Positions 46,930 to 60,541 of a stretch of 64,000 nt of DNA are shown piece after piece (position 1 is the first letter of the stretch; every line of letters begins with the position of its first letter). Made by a program: the position numbers and the translations under genes. Under the pieces are notes generated by a model. It saw only the letters and a program-made list of their open reading frames with translations. It made no database searches and was not told the DNA's origin. Source of the stretch: Dastarcus helophoroides (Eukaryota; Arthropoda; Insecta; Coleoptera; Bothrideridae); NCBI GenBank assembly GCA_028583605.1, contig CM053327.1, positions 45,558,059-45,622,058 on the forward strand, read 5' to 3'.

Positions 46930-47640
46930 CGTATTATGCATGTTCATACCGGTGATATCTCTTTCAGAATATTACAAACCTTGATTTGTTGTTGCTGTAC
47001 GCAGCAAGACTTCGGGGGTATGCCAACTGGAAAATATCGGTTCTATTGCATACATTTCGACTTCAAGTATACCCATAGAAAAAAATCTAAGAGTGTTAGG
47101 TTTGCCGATTTAGGAGGCAACTCAATTGAACCTCTAATGATTTGGAAAGTTCTGATTGAGAAAAACACCCACAGCTACTTCATAATATGGTGAAGCACCA
47201 TCCGGCTAACAATACACGTCCTCTTCTCGAAAAGCGTTGTTTTTGCCAATACTCCCACAATCATCCAGTAGTCAGTAGATTGAGATACATGTTTTCATCC
47301 AGATTTCCCGGCCCTGTGAATTGGACTTCCAGTATGCCCGCCCAAACGTTCAATTTCCTCGGATTTTCATAATTCTAGCAACGGCAATTATAGGGGAAGA
47401 CTCGACCATTCACTTGGAACGTATGTTCATTGAAAAAATAGAATGAATAGAAAAACTGTGGATTCCTTCGAGAACGATTATTTATTATCTCACAGAACTG
47501 CAAACGGCGACCCGGATCGTTTTCATTAACTTGTACCAAATTAGTTTTGTATGGGTAATATTTATGGATTTTTAAGATTTGTCGACAACTAGGCACGAGT
47601 TTCCCGAGACTTAAATTTAGTTCCATTGCATATGATCAAG
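46930..47640 (-). pseudogene. Tc1/mariner-type DDE transposase remnant
   Basis: On the minus strand the translation reads ENDPGRRLQFCEIINN, FNEHTFQVNGRVFPYNCR, then after a stop NPRKLNVWAGILEV and GPGNLDENMYLNLL. After a break come FLNQNFPNH and LRFFSMGILEVEMYA. These follow the order expected in mariner-related DDE transposases (FCE-x-I, LNG-x-V, NVWAGI, FLDENFPN, LDFFLWGYLK). The catalytic acid positions are changed (FNEHTF for FSDE; IGKPNTL for RSPDLTPLD). Several stops and shifts; inactive. Confidence 0.75.
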
Positions 47641-47945
47641 GCAACTAACTGATTACCCTCATTAAGTCATTACGTATGACACTTTGATGCAGTTCCCGAA
47701 ATTTTATTTACTAAATCCAGTGCAAAATGTTTTTGTCATGGTGACGATGATTAAAAACCTGCAATGCCTATCGTGTTCGTTCTTGTAGAAGGAACCACTT
47801 ATTTCCATTTCTTTTTTCAGCAGTAGTATAAACCATTTTTAGTAATCAGAATTCAATCGACATTGTAATAATCTTACGGGAAATTTACTGTCTCGTTTAT
47901 TCTACGCCCCTTCTTAAGAAGTAGCTTTCAAATTATCAAAACTTA

Positions 47946-48607
47946 AGCCATCATGTGTTCCCTTTAAAAATAAACTTCGACGTGTCTCGGTTTTTTTTTA
48001 ATTTCAATATTTTAAAGATAGGAAGCATTAATTGGCACACCCTATACAATGTACTATTAATAATTTAGGTTGTTCATTAAAAAATGACATCCTTGAGTAA
48101 ATTGTTCAAGAAAACTAAATTGCTGTAAAAGTTGTTTTACCCCAATAAGTTTACAATAAACAATCAAAATTCATCATTAATAACTAATTGTGTTTAAGTA
48201 CATTAATCAGTCTTATAATGATTTTACAGCCTGAAATTTGCAGAAAATTATGATATGATCATCTTCTATTAAAAGAAGTGTTTTGCCACTCACGACTTTA
48301 TTGCGAACTAGGAATGCTGAAAACTGATATTTTGAATACTGCAGAACTATTTCCAAAAGTAATTTGAGTGGCAATTCCAGTAAACTTTAAATGACCAGAA
48401 AATTTAATCAGTAACAAATTTAACCCACAAGTTCATCTACATGAATATGTCTGTTAAAGAAATAAATCTTTAAAAAAAAGAGAATTATAAAATTTAGCTT
48501 GCTTTTTTTTAAATCATGTGTTCCCCTTGAAGATAAAATCGACGTGTCGCTGATTTTTTTTTAATTAAAATATTTTCCAAGGGTCAAGTTTTAATTGGCA
48601 CACAATG
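47946..48607. repeat. pair of ~100-bp direct repeats
   Basis: 47946-48053 and 48512-48607 share CATCATGTGTTCCC/AATCATGTGTTCCC, CGACGTGTC, a T-run and AATTGGCACAC. The first ends CACACCCTATA, a plausible 5' terminal inverted repeat (TATAGGGTGTG on the minus strand) for the transposase relic just to its left. The second may be a second copy's end. Confidence 0.55.
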
Positions 48608-48849
48608 TAATGGATTACATGTTTTGATTGCACAAACTGACGATATTTTTTAACACGTATTTCTCCAAAAACTGTTGACACACTTAATAGGGTCGAGTTT
48701 TCCACAGATTTAAAATAAAAAAAATTGCAGCAGTATATTTGACCACATATAACGTTTAGGTCCACACATTACCCACCCAGTTGAAATCTGTCGAATTGAT
48801 CAGCTATTAGCCTAATTACTAAAGCACTGAACTAAACACTGTGGCTTGT

Positions 48850-49215
48850 GATTAAGTCCAAAGAAGGTTTCACCCCTTTACCACATCGGCAATTAAATAA
48901 ATAATTACGCGATACGTATTTCGCCAGCAGAACTGGCATTTTCAAGCGCACTAATCTTAAAAGATTAGCAAAAGATGCATCGACGTCATCTGCATTGAGA
49001 GTGTTTAACACATCTGGTGCATGCAATTAGTAACAGAAAAAAAGACCGTCAGTATCGATCTGAATCTCAATGCAGATGACGTCGATGCATCTTTTGCTAA
49101 TCTTTTAAGATTAGTGCGCTTGAAAATGCCAGTTCTGCTGGCGAAATATGTATCGCGTAATTATTTATTTAATTGTCGATGTGGTAAAGGGGTGAAATCT
49201 TCTTTGGAATTAGCC
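48850..49215. repeat. foldback, ~150-bp arms ~97 percent identical
   Basis: Arms at about 48855-49005 and 49062-49213 are inverted copies with about four differences. Each contains the hairpin GCCAGTTCTGCTGGC followed by GAAATACGT (or GAAATATGT) in its outward reading. Both arms read the same ~45-residue peptide (ADDVDASFANLLRLVRLKMP and on). Not a recognised protein. Confidence 0.8.
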
Positions 49216-49478
49216 TAATTAATTAAATGTAGTCAATGGATCAAATGTCCACTTAGTTCGTGTACTATACAACTTACTTCATATAGCAAAAACCATTCTC
49301 TCCAATTTAAACAAATGTTTAGAATGAACAAGTTTATATGATTTTATTTAATCGAAAATGAATTGGTTCTTTTATTTACCACCGAACCATTATGGGTACC
49401 AGACTTAGCCCACTTAACTCAGAATCTCAGAAGTTATGCACCACATACGCAAAATTAAAAACTTAAATTGGAACTTAC

Positions 49479-49496
49479 AGTGCTTTCACTCATCAT
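49479..49496 (-). CDS. candidate first coding exon of the cuticular protein
   Basis: On the minus strand ATGATGAGTGAAAGCACT is followed exactly by the ideal donor GTAAGT. It ends in phase 0, as exon 2 requires, giving MMSEST joined to WIKLLILGIVLV, a credible signal peptide. Insect cuticular genes commonly put only a few codons before their first intron. About 60 bases upstream on the minus strand is TCAGTTATAC, an arthropod initiator-like site. No TATA box is well placed. It is inferred from sequence only, and the implied intron is 20.6 kb. Confidence 0.42.
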
Positions 49497-52400
49497 TATA
49501 TTTGGTTAGTATCCTACTGCACTAACGGTGTATAACTGACCCGCGCGAGTTGCTGAAACTAAGCACTGAAACTGCACGATAGCGAGAGTAACAAAGTTAA
49601 TTGAATGTTTTAACTCCACCATAACGCAACTTTATAACTTACGGATTCGAATAGTTAAGGTGGGGTGTATTTTACACATTCGCATGTTATTGGGAACCGT
49701 TCATATCTTTATCCTGTTGCCGAAGAATTTGCCAACAGATTGCAAATAGTTTTGCACAGCCGAGCTGTATGCATACTGATTACATTTCGACAGATTCGTT
49801 GTGGCACAAAGAGAATATTTCTGAAATTTTAATGTCACTGAATCAGTTATGCTGTTGCACGTTTTGATACCATAGAGTTCATACGTGCTGTTAGAGTCAT
49901 GACACTCAGTTGGTGCAATTGTAAATACAATAATTCAAAATGCTTTTATTCTTTTTGTAGATTAAACTTATGTTTTTTCGAAATAATTTTAACTCTAAAT
50001 TTAGAATTTTAACTTACATTTTTCGGGAAAAAAGGAAAGTTCGACTCAAATGCACTTTTTTTACTTTTTTTTTCCTCAAAGTTGCGAAATACTCTCCAAT
50101 ATCTCATGTTCAGTCTTGAAAATTTTGAAAATTTGATTTTAATATTAGAATGTGCCAATTTCCAAATTTAAACTATAAACTCAAATTTTTCACTACGTTT
50201 TCAACGATAGAATTGTGAATTGAAATTTTGAGTTCAATTTAGAAAGATTTTTTCGCAAATAATGGTGTAATTTTAACAATTACTTCAACATTTTGTAAAA
50301 AATCGGAAAGTTGAATTTTTAACTACAGTAGAAATTTTGATCGCAACTCAAATCATATTTATTTTCGAAATTTGGACTTCAAATTGTGTGGGAAAAGAAA
50401 AACGATCCGATTCCCAAAAAACGAGTCTCATTATTGCCATGCTAGCTAATCTAAACTGTACCTTCACTCGGACTCAATGATTGCTAAAATGCATTCTTTA
50501 TTTGTTGGTGTACCACAGCAAGTACAATTTAGTATTATTCTTATTGTAACTATGTGGATATAGCTATACATATGTAGCTAAACGCCATAAACATGCGAAG
50601 AGGCACGCTTGCCTTTAATTTTTTTTTCACAGCTGCTTTGATTTTGAATACTTTTATTTAATGAATATTTAAACCAAAACCCTTACAATGTCTGATAAAA
50701 AAATGAGGCAGGTGCGTAGCGTTGAAATGGAGATGAGACGCTAGGCAGGTAACTATTGTTTTTTCGATCTACTGTAAAATTTTATAAATGACACTTACGC
50801 ACGCCACTTAGTCCGATGACCGACGATATCTTTTAGTTGGGTGTTTAATTAAAATCCTATTTTTTAATTGTTATAGATCGTGTAATTTTAGAATTATTAT
50901 TTGATTTTGGCAACCTCATAATATCCTGGCAATTTCCTAGGGTAGCTATAATGTGTTATTAATAATATTTGTGGGGGTATTACTGATTGAATTGGTCTTT
51001 TTTATAAATTAAATTAGCACAACCATATCTAATACTAACAATTCTTTGAAGACATATTTTCTAAAGAAAGAGTAATGGTATCCGTAGCATTTTTTGTGAA
51101 GAAATCACTGTGGCAGGAAATATCTATATGCATACATATTGACTGCATTCTCTGATTTCATTAACCATACTAAAAACGTTTGCGTTTAATTGTGCTCAAT
51201 AGGCCAAAACAATAACTAATTAAGTTATCATATGCCGACATAATAATACCTTCACCGGAGGAAATCGCTTCTTTTAGTAAGTGCTAGAAATTAAAGAAAT
51301 TTGATAACTAATTCTGATGCTCACTAGTGTATATCAACACGAACAATTTCTCCTGAAATTCACTTTTAAATTCCCAGCCCATTTCCTATGTGCATTATAT
51401 TACCTTTGATAGAAGAACATATTTAATATTTAAAAATACTCCAAGTTATTCTTTTTTGCTTTAGTTTCATTTTTCTCTAATGTCAGGTAAGTCGCTGCAA
51501 GAATAAATCGTACCAATAGGATTTTTGAAAATATATTGCAAGAATATATGGTAAGTCTTTGTAAACAAGAAAAAATACTTGAAATGTAGAAGTACGAAAA
51601 ATCCTAAGTTTGATTTTCGTGTTCTGATGTGGCAAGATTGTGTCGCTTCAATACTCAAAATGCTGCGTGCTTCGTGGTCATAAAATTTGTTGCAAATCGG
51701 TAGCGCCACTATACCGGGAGTTATGGGTTGGTTTGTCCTTCTTTTAAAAGGTCGAATAAGATTTTTCATCGATGTTCTACCTTCATTAGACCTCTCGAAT
51801 ATACCGTTAAATTTAATGACATAATGACAGAGACGCCCAGTATATTCAACAATATACCAATAAGTTCAGTGATTCGATTTTTTGCATCAATTTTATTTTA
51901 TGGTAACGTACTGCACGGCACGCAAACGAATAAATGTGGTATAGATGTTTTGTGCATCCAAGAAGAAGATTTTATCCATTTACAGTTTTTTTTACAAAAT
52001 AACGATCCTGTTTAAATCTTCATGAGATATTATCACACACGTACATAAGTCATTATGTTGATTGATTTTTAGATCTTCCCGCAACATATTTTGCTATAAC
52101 CTCATTATTTACGCCTAGCCTTCTATCTAGATGATCTAGATCTACAAGATTTTGCCCTTTATTTGATAGGTTGTAGTTGCGATGCGAGAAAGTTTCAAAT
52201 TTTTAAGTGCATAATATCACACATTATCTAAAATGAATAATCCAACAAACAGTAATGTCATGGCCCAGTTTTTATGCCAATTAATCGTTGTCACCTATGT
52301 ATCCATGTCCGAGAAGGTTATGTGAATATTTTTTTTAACTTGTTTATTATCTAGGCCAATTAAAACATAATGGTTCGGTAGCGGTGGTTCTTTAATTTTA

Positions 52401-52584
52401 ATTAAATTCTCTAAACAATGATGTGATGAAAATGAAGTATTAATTTTAAAATGTAGTAATTTTGTAATAATATTATTATGGTAAAAAAACTGAATACTTA
52501 AAAAAGAAACAAAATGTATAAATACCATTAGGTATAATACCAGGAAATAAAATAATTTTTAATAAAACTTTTTTTATAAAAATA

Positions 52585-52636
52585 ATCATTTATATTTCAA
52601 CTTTTGGAGATAACCAAGGACCAGTCCGTTCGACAA
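52585..52636 (+). mobile_element. P1-family 3' end with A-tail
   Basis: Reads TATATTTCAACTTTTGGAGA, then GATAACCAAGGACCAGTCCG and TTCGAC, followed by 13 A. This shows the family's true 3' end carries a short A-tail. Confidence 0.6.
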
Positions 52637-52669
52637 AAAAAAAAAAATAATTGATGCGTCTCCCTGTCT

Positions 52670-52850
52670 CTCTGCTTGTCTGTCTATCTGTCTGTATATC
52701 GATTGACTGATTTTTTTGTCCGGACTAATCTCGGAAACTGCTAAATCGATTTTAAAGAAACTTTTACTAATATGTGGGTTATTTTTGGGTACACCTTCTA
52801 AGCTGTTTTTATTTCAGTAAAATTCAACTTTTCATTTCTAAAAACTGCTA
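52670..52850 (+). repeat. dispersed repeat shared with 46172-46325
   Basis: Begins with CTGTCTCTCTGCTTGTCTGT, then TTTTTTGTCCGGACTAATCT and CTAAATCGATTTTAAAGAAA. A similar CTGTC lead-in, inverted, is near 33480. A common insect repeat style, class unknown. Confidence 0.45.
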
Positions 52851-55380
52851 ACAATTTTACATGTTATTTTTATTGACTCGTTTTATTTAAATAATAATTT
52901 AAATATCCTTCAAACTGTGTTCGGTAAGCTAAAATTAAAAAAAAGAAATGTGTAAGTTTACATGAGTTTATAAAACAATATATAAAAGACAAACCAATTG
53001 TTTATGTTTATGGCTGATATAAAGACCCTTTAGTAAGAATTTGGCGTTCTAAATTCACCCAATCCACCTAAATTCACCTATTGGGTTTGCCATATTTCAG
53101 CTATTTGTAGAATAAACCAATCATTACAAATACTGAAATCGCCAACATTTAAATTAATAAGTCTCATAAGTTTAGCTTTAAGGTTAGTAACAATTACGAA
53201 TATGACGATTGTTCAAATGAAAAACCTTTAAAAAGTGATTGATTTGTTTTTGGTTATTAACGAAATTGACGAAAAAGGCATATAATTTCTTATTATACCC
53301 TGCTCATCCAACATATATAGTTAGGCCACTTCCATAAACAAAGTGCCATATTTGAATAAATTATTTCTATTGGTTGTATATGAAAATTCTACAACACACA
53401 CGCCAAAATAAGTTTGATCGGTTGCGTCGTAAGTAACGTTGATTTTTAAAGTGACAATTATAACCAAATAAGTTTCGGTTTTCGTACTATTTAGTTATAA
53501 AACAAGTGGCTTACAGGATTCATCGTGCAAGGGGAGTCGTCTTGGAATTCTACAGAAAAGATCTCAAAGAAAACTGGAGATTATCAGAAAGAAATTCTTT
53601 ATTTGGCAAACATAATTAGAGCTGAACTTCCAGGTCCCAGGTGAGATGGCAAAGGAACACAACATTATTGTTTTACGATTACTTCCCTATCATTGCTAAT
53701 TTAATACCATCGAATTATAAAGGACGCAAATAAAAGGCTAAGTGGCAAGAAATAACACAACCTGTAAACTAAAAAACCTTCACCACCCTTTCAACGAACC
53801 GCAATTAATGTTATTGCCAATCACCGGAAAAACGCAATATACATTATATTATGCAGCTCTGGGTGGTTTTTACATATTTGAACAGATTTTCTACTTTTCT
53901 ATCATATTTTTACTAAGACACTGATTGCATTGAATAAAAAATAATTTTGATAAAAGTCACGATTCTTTTATCGTTTTTTTGGGGTTTTCTCGGTTATTTG
54001 CTTCAGATTCGTGTTCAGCGGAAAAAAATACCCCAGAAAATCATAGTTCGGCCCCCAACACACACCACTTTTTTTGTGGACCTGTGTAATTAGATAATTC
54101 GCACACCAAAGCTCTTGCAATTCTACAATTGCTGGCTATAATTTTTGCTTGCTTATAAATTTGTGACTACTAAGAAGAAAAATATTGATTTTAAATTGGG
54201 CCTTTGAACACATGAGCAGCTAAATATTTTATTTTTAAGACATTTATATTCAAATGAATTACATTGAATTAAAAGGATAGTTGTCTTTTTTATAAACCCA
54301 TTCACATGCACGTTGACGTTTCTTCCGCATCAGCAGCCTTGAAGATCCGGGAGGAGTTTATTAGCAGTAACAGACGTAGGTGTATTCATTTTACTCGACC
54401 AAATATCTTAACAGGATACACCAATAGTAACATATAGCCTTCAACTTAGTCTTTGCAATGAATTAAACCTACTATCTAAATGATCCAAATGTCCAATATT
54501 AATGAATATATTTTTGTACAATCGATATTTACATTGGTTAATTGTGTCGCCTCAAGAACTAAAGCGTGGTATCTTGTACTGTTTGTTATTCATCCTAAGA
54601 TTTAGAAATGGAAAAGTAAGGTCACTGTCGATTCATATAAGGTCGGTTTGGAGAAAAATTGTATTGTTTAATATTATTAACGAAACTACACCCAACGTTT
54701 TAATGATATATTATTATTAGAGCAACAATTCATTCTTGGTGCTGAGAATTGGGCAATTATAAAATAAAATGCCATGTCTATCTCATGGCCACATTTATGT
54801 TTCAATTTGCACACCATTTAATTAAGGCAGATACACATTTTTGTTGCAACAAAGACTTTGATTAGGTAGCTCGTCATTTATATTAAAACGACGCTTGCAA
54901 CATCCGTAAAATTTCTGCATATGTTCTGAAATCATAACGAACAATGTTCTATTGTACGCGGAGCCTACTTTTACCATCGATCTACTCAAAATCTCGTAGT
55001 AACCTTCATTTGGCACCAAATCAAGGACAAATAACTGTGCGTATTACATGATTGTTACATATACGTCGAAAAGTGAAAATAATCTTTCAACTGCTATCAA
55101 CTACTAATATAATGAAATGAAAGTGTAACGCTACAACATAATTTCTCCGCCCGATAACTATGAGTATGTGTGCATTTTATTAGATCACACTTATTATTTT
55201 TTTTAATGAAATAGCTCTAGGATAAACTTACATAACATGATTTAAGAGTTAAAGACAAACAACGACACTTACTTTTAGAATATTTGATTTGGGTTATGGA
55301 ATAATTGGTTCGCTTATTCGAACGTTGTTCGATCCAGATCCGTGTGACGTTCGATAGATCTTACGCATATGGTATACACC

Positions 55381-55972
55381 CAGTGCTGCCAGTGGTAGCG
55401 GAATTCCGCTATTGGCAGGGACTTCTGAAGCATTTAGCGGCGTAGCGGCGGCGACGATAAAGTAGCGGAATTTTGAGGTCGCCCAAATTTTTACATTTTA
55501 TTTTTAAAAAACGAGTCGAGGGTATATAAAGTAGTTGTTGAAAAAATTACATAACGATTTATTCAATGGTGCCATCTGACAGAGAGCAATTAACAACAAT
55601 TTTGCGTGTAGAAAGTCAATCACAATCATTGCAGAAATCTTTAGAATATTTAATTTTTATTTTTTCTATGGAAAAATATGTATTTCTTCGAAGATACTAT
55701 GTTACTTGTCGACTTTGAAGCCATTTAAAATAGCTCTCAGCTAGGGTGGTAGTTCTTTTTTAGTCTTAGTTAGCAATTTTTATTTTAAAGGTAAACGAAA
55801 GGTTTTTTATATCTTTGGCTTTAATTACCTTCCGAAGTTAAAAAAGATGTATTTATCCTTCAAGGTCAAGTTTTTTGTAGAATTCTCTACCCTTTCTGTG
55901 TTGGGTAGCGGCCAGTAGCGGAATTTTAGAGATCCGGTAGCGACATTTGGCATTGAACCACTGGCAACACTG
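55381..55972. mobile_element. hAT-type MITE, 592 bp
   Basis: Ends CAGTGCTGCCAGTGGT and ACCACTGGCAACACTG (16-bp TIRs, one mismatch) and is flanked by the 8-bp duplication TATACACC (55373-55380 and 55973-55980). Subterminal motif AGTAGCGGAATTTTGA is repeated near both ends. No transposase frame; mobilised in trans if at all. Confidence 0.9.
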
Positions 55973-56378
55973 TATACACCGAAAATTTCGTCTTCGGTGT
56001 AGTTCGGTCAATGAAGATGTTTGCTTTTAAACGGGAATTAAAAATTCGTTGGGCGTTGATAACCTACAATTAAAAAATGTTTGTAAATCGCTAATTATGA
56101 GAAGACGGGAGATTGGCCGAAAACGCTGAAAAACAAATAAATTAGAAAAAAATATCATTTACGTGTATGAACTTCTCTATTTAATCCGTTAATAATATCG
56201 TAAATTTGGAAAATTACTCGATTTCTGGGCGACCTTCTTCTAGGGAACGATGGGGACCATAGACGGAAACTGTAGTGCAAACTAGAACTATTGTGTAATA
56301 AACTAATAAAACGAATTTGCATTCAAAAATGCAAAATGTATGCGATTTTTGACCTCCGATTGGATACGTAGTCAACAT

Positions 56379-57024
56379 CAGTGTTGCCAACCGTAGCAGA
56401 ATTCTGCTACAGTAGCAGAATTTTGATGCTCGTAGCATGTAGCCGGAAGGTTTTTTAAATTAGAAAGATTGTAACGGGATTTTGCTAAAATCTCTAATTC
56501 GGACATAATATGCATGTATTTTTTTTTGATGGAACGGACTGGTCCTTGGCTATCTTCTAAGCTCTAGAGCAACCTTTGTTGTGTTTTTTAATTTTTCTTG
56601 GTTTCAGGGGACAAGTTCTGTGTTTCAATATGCATGTATTATCTAATTTGAATATTTCAGTACCTGTACAATCAACATAAACCCGAATAACGTAGTGCAA
56701 TTCTTTTCTCTTAAGCTATAAATTGTATATTGTTGTTAATTTTGATTAGTGGAATAGATTTTAAGCAGGATGCTGGATTCTTTTAATAAATTACATAGAG
56801 AAACTTCTTACTGCATGACTGACTGTTTTTTTAAAAATTATTATTGATTGACATTTGACATTTTTAGCAAACATAGAACAATGCAATGCCAACCTAAAGA
56901 AGGTAAATATGTGTAACAACTTTGTTTATAAAAGATTCAAGAGTGGGCAGCAGGTTTTGCGCACAAATAGCAGGATTTTTTGTTCGGCGTGACAGAAATA
57001 GATATTTTCGGGTTGGCAACACTG
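56379..57024. mobile_element. hAT-type MITE, 646 bp, with nested insertion
   Basis: Ends CAGTGTTGCCAACC and GGTTGGCAACACTG (perfect 14-bp TIRs), flanked by the 8-bp duplication GTCAACAT (56371-56378 and 57025-57032). Shares the GTAGCAGAATTTTGA subterminal motif with the element at 55381. Interrupted by a P1 insertion at 56521-56626. Confidence 0.92.
56521..56626. mobile_element. P1 insertion inside hAT MITE, 14-bp target duplication
   Basis: Flanked by AATATGCATGTATT at 56507-56520 and 56627-56640. Left: seven T, then the reversed 3' end GATGGAACGGACTGGTCC. Right: forward AGAGCAACCTTTGTTGTG to CTGTGTTTC. It is the shortest of the three inverted-pair insertions (106 bp). Confidence 0.85.
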
Positions 57025-57983
57025 GTCAACATGCTAAATAAACAACGATCACGAATTCTAACCTCACTTCGGTTTATATTTTGCAAATAAAGATTGTGAT
57101 TGTGAGGCAATTTTTAGGACGTAGATAAAATGTAGTTATCTGCTTAATAGACAATTAGTTGTGATCTATGATAAGCACATATACCAGACCGTAATTTAAT
57201 ACTATTGGATCAGTGATATTGATGACAGATTCGCTGTTATCTTTGATGTTGCAGTCAGTTTTGTCATCAACGGTTTCGTGTTATTTTTCTCCCATTTTTG
57301 ACAAATTATTCCTTTTTTTCTTCGCTTTCCGTCGTCGAATTTTGATTCGCTTTGCTGTCTGCATTTGGAACTGATAATAGCTGATAACATTAGAGACAAG
57401 GTCCCTTTTCTTTTTCAATTTCATTCGTTGGATATAACGTATGTTTTTAAATTATTTTGTTCTTTGAATAATTTCGAATTATAAAAAAAATCATAGGGAT
57501 AGGTAATTCGCTGGAAATTCGACGATCTATCTCTTTCGATGCAGGAAGGTAGGAAACACCATAACTGCTAAATAATTCTACACATTTCATGAAAATAAAC
57601 GCTTTCTTTTATACGGAACGTAACGGAAATACCTATTTACAGGTAGTACTTTTACTCTAATTAAAGGAAATAATACATATTCATCCAAGAAGTAGCATAA
57701 TACGGTTGAATTTATTGCCTTACCCAGACCTGTTCCATGTTTAGAATCGAGACAATTTCGCATTTCATATGATGCTTTAACAAAGCACATGATAATGGTG
57801 CTATTAACGAATAATGGAATACATTTTATTGTTTAACTCTCTCAAAATTTGCTACATAAAATTTAAACATACATTCTTATTATAATTAACCCAGATTTGA
57901 TTTTACTTTCTAAAATGCCATGAATATTTCGGCCTTGATTATAAAAGTTCGATGGATTGGCCAGCAAATTTATCATATTATTA

Positions 57984-58255
57984 AAGTGGACTCCCGCTAA
58001 AGTTGCGTTCACCGTACTGAATCGACCGTTAAAGTTGCTACTCCCCGTTATCCATACCATTGTCGAAAAATATTTGTTTTATTGCTCGTTGCGCAGTCGG
58101 GTGGATTTTTCAAAACTGGCGCTAAAACTCGAAATTCCAATTCGTTGTTCGAAAATTGGAGTGGGGGAATATCTGCGCAACTTTAACGATCGTATCCTGA
58201 CAACTTTAACGAGCGGAAAACTTTAACGGGCGCAACTTCAGCGGGAGTCGACTGT
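57984..58255. mobile_element. pogo/Tc1-like MITE relic
   Basis: Ends are GGACTCCCGCTAAAGTTGCG at left and CGCAACTTCAGCGGGAGTC at right, inverted with one mismatch. On the minus strand the right end reads CAGTCGACTCCCGC preceded by TA. Inside, CGTTAAAGTT-type motifs recur near the ends. Typical of pogo/Tigger-like ends with TA target sites. Confidence 0.65.
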
Positions 58256-58629
58256 AGCTGATATCCACACCTTCGCTTGTATTAAAGAAAAGAGAATCTT
58301 CCGATTTACTGAAGAATTCGATTTTATTGAAAATTTAAAATTACATACATACATTACATACAACATTTTGCAAAGTTGACCATTTTTAAATTCGACCTTT
58401 GAAAGCATTGATTTACTTAAATCTTCTTTTTTTTTATTTTGTCTTTTTTCAGAATTTCGATTTTTTTCTAAAGATTTTCTTTCTGAAAATGACAATTTTT
58501 TTCTAAATTTTCTAAACATTTCGAGTTAAAAACTGTTTAAAAGTTTATATTAAAAAAAAGAATTTTTGAAAAGACAAAATATGCGCTGAACACTTGCAAA
58601 AATTTGAATAAATTCGTGTGGAGGCTGCA

Positions 58630-59115
58630 AATACATTCATCAATGACGTCAGCTCTCAGCTCGATATTCAGCATATATTGTCAGCGTGGATACGATAACA
58701 CAAATCTTCAAGACGATTGGCAGTACATTTTCTGAGCCGACAACAATGCACTGCTTGTGCAATAAAACTTCTGCGATGGACCAGCCAAAGCTGTCAAGAA
58801 GGAGTAGTGGAGCTGGTATTTTGGGCATACTTCAAGATGTTTCCTTAAAGTGCGGAATGAAACATCGAAATTCCTTGAGATGTATAATTTCAGCTTTTGG
58901 CGGTACAAGAAATGTACCGCTAGAAATCGTCATATACAATATCACTCTTCATAATACAGAAACGTTAGATTGCAATAAATTAAAATGTCTTTGAAAATAG
59001 CCTTGGACAATACCTTACGTATTAAAAGTGGTAAGTTTGACATTGAATATCTCGACTTCGCTACCGACACGGGTCTTTTAATTTAGCGGGTGTATGAGTA
59101 ACGCTATTAATAATA
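58630..59115. repeat. dispersed repeat R2, copy 3
   Basis: Third copy of the family at 40635 and 44545 (GCGTGGATACGATAAC, GAAACATCGAAATTCC, TTGACATTGAATATCTCGAC, GACACGGGTCTT). The short frames within are not coding. Confidence 0.6.
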
Positions 59116-60163
<1,048 letters not shown>

Positions 60164-60541
60164 TTTATCGACTTTGGTCAGAATAAACTCGCGAAGAGAA
60201 TAGGAAGCTGGCCATATAGAAGTATTCATATATATATGGCCGTGACGAGCGAGACCACGATATTCGGTTATTGTCGACTGCGATCGGGGTTGCCGATTTA
60301 ACGATTTCTGATTTCTGTCATGTAAAATACGAAGCAGCGAAGTAGCGAAGCAACTATTTTTAAAATTGAGTAGCAGCTAGCAACTGTTTCAGGTAAATAA
60401 TTGCTATAAAGCAGCAGCTTCTGAAATAGCAATCCATCCCTAATTTCTTCTATACTGTGGTGGCACTGTAAATATATTTTTTTAATGCGAATAGGACTAT
60501 ATAAATGAGAGAACCTTTTCAACTAAAACCTTGGATCAGTG

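Larger units (their letters stand above)
28850..49478 (-). other. putative 20.6-kb first intron of the cuticular gene
   Basis: No other gene is apparent in this AT-rich stretch; it holds transposon relics listed separately. Extent rests on the candidate first exon at 49479-49496. A second, weaker candidate is ATG at 30018-30020 directly before GTTAGT, which would give an initiator Met joined to WIKLL and an intron of only 1.2 kb. Transcript data would choose. Confidence 0.4.
49560..55372. other. AT-rich spacer, no gene seen
   Basis: No coding-like frame or RNA gene. Content noticed: decayed AAATTTTGA-type text near 49950-50420, a possible GGGTGT-type transposon end (51815-51850), and the repeats at 52585-52850 listed separately. 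Confidence 0.5.

Noticed and set aside
58686..58994. 102-codon plus-strand frame
   Set aside because: Lies in dispersed repeat R2; the other copies do not keep the frame.
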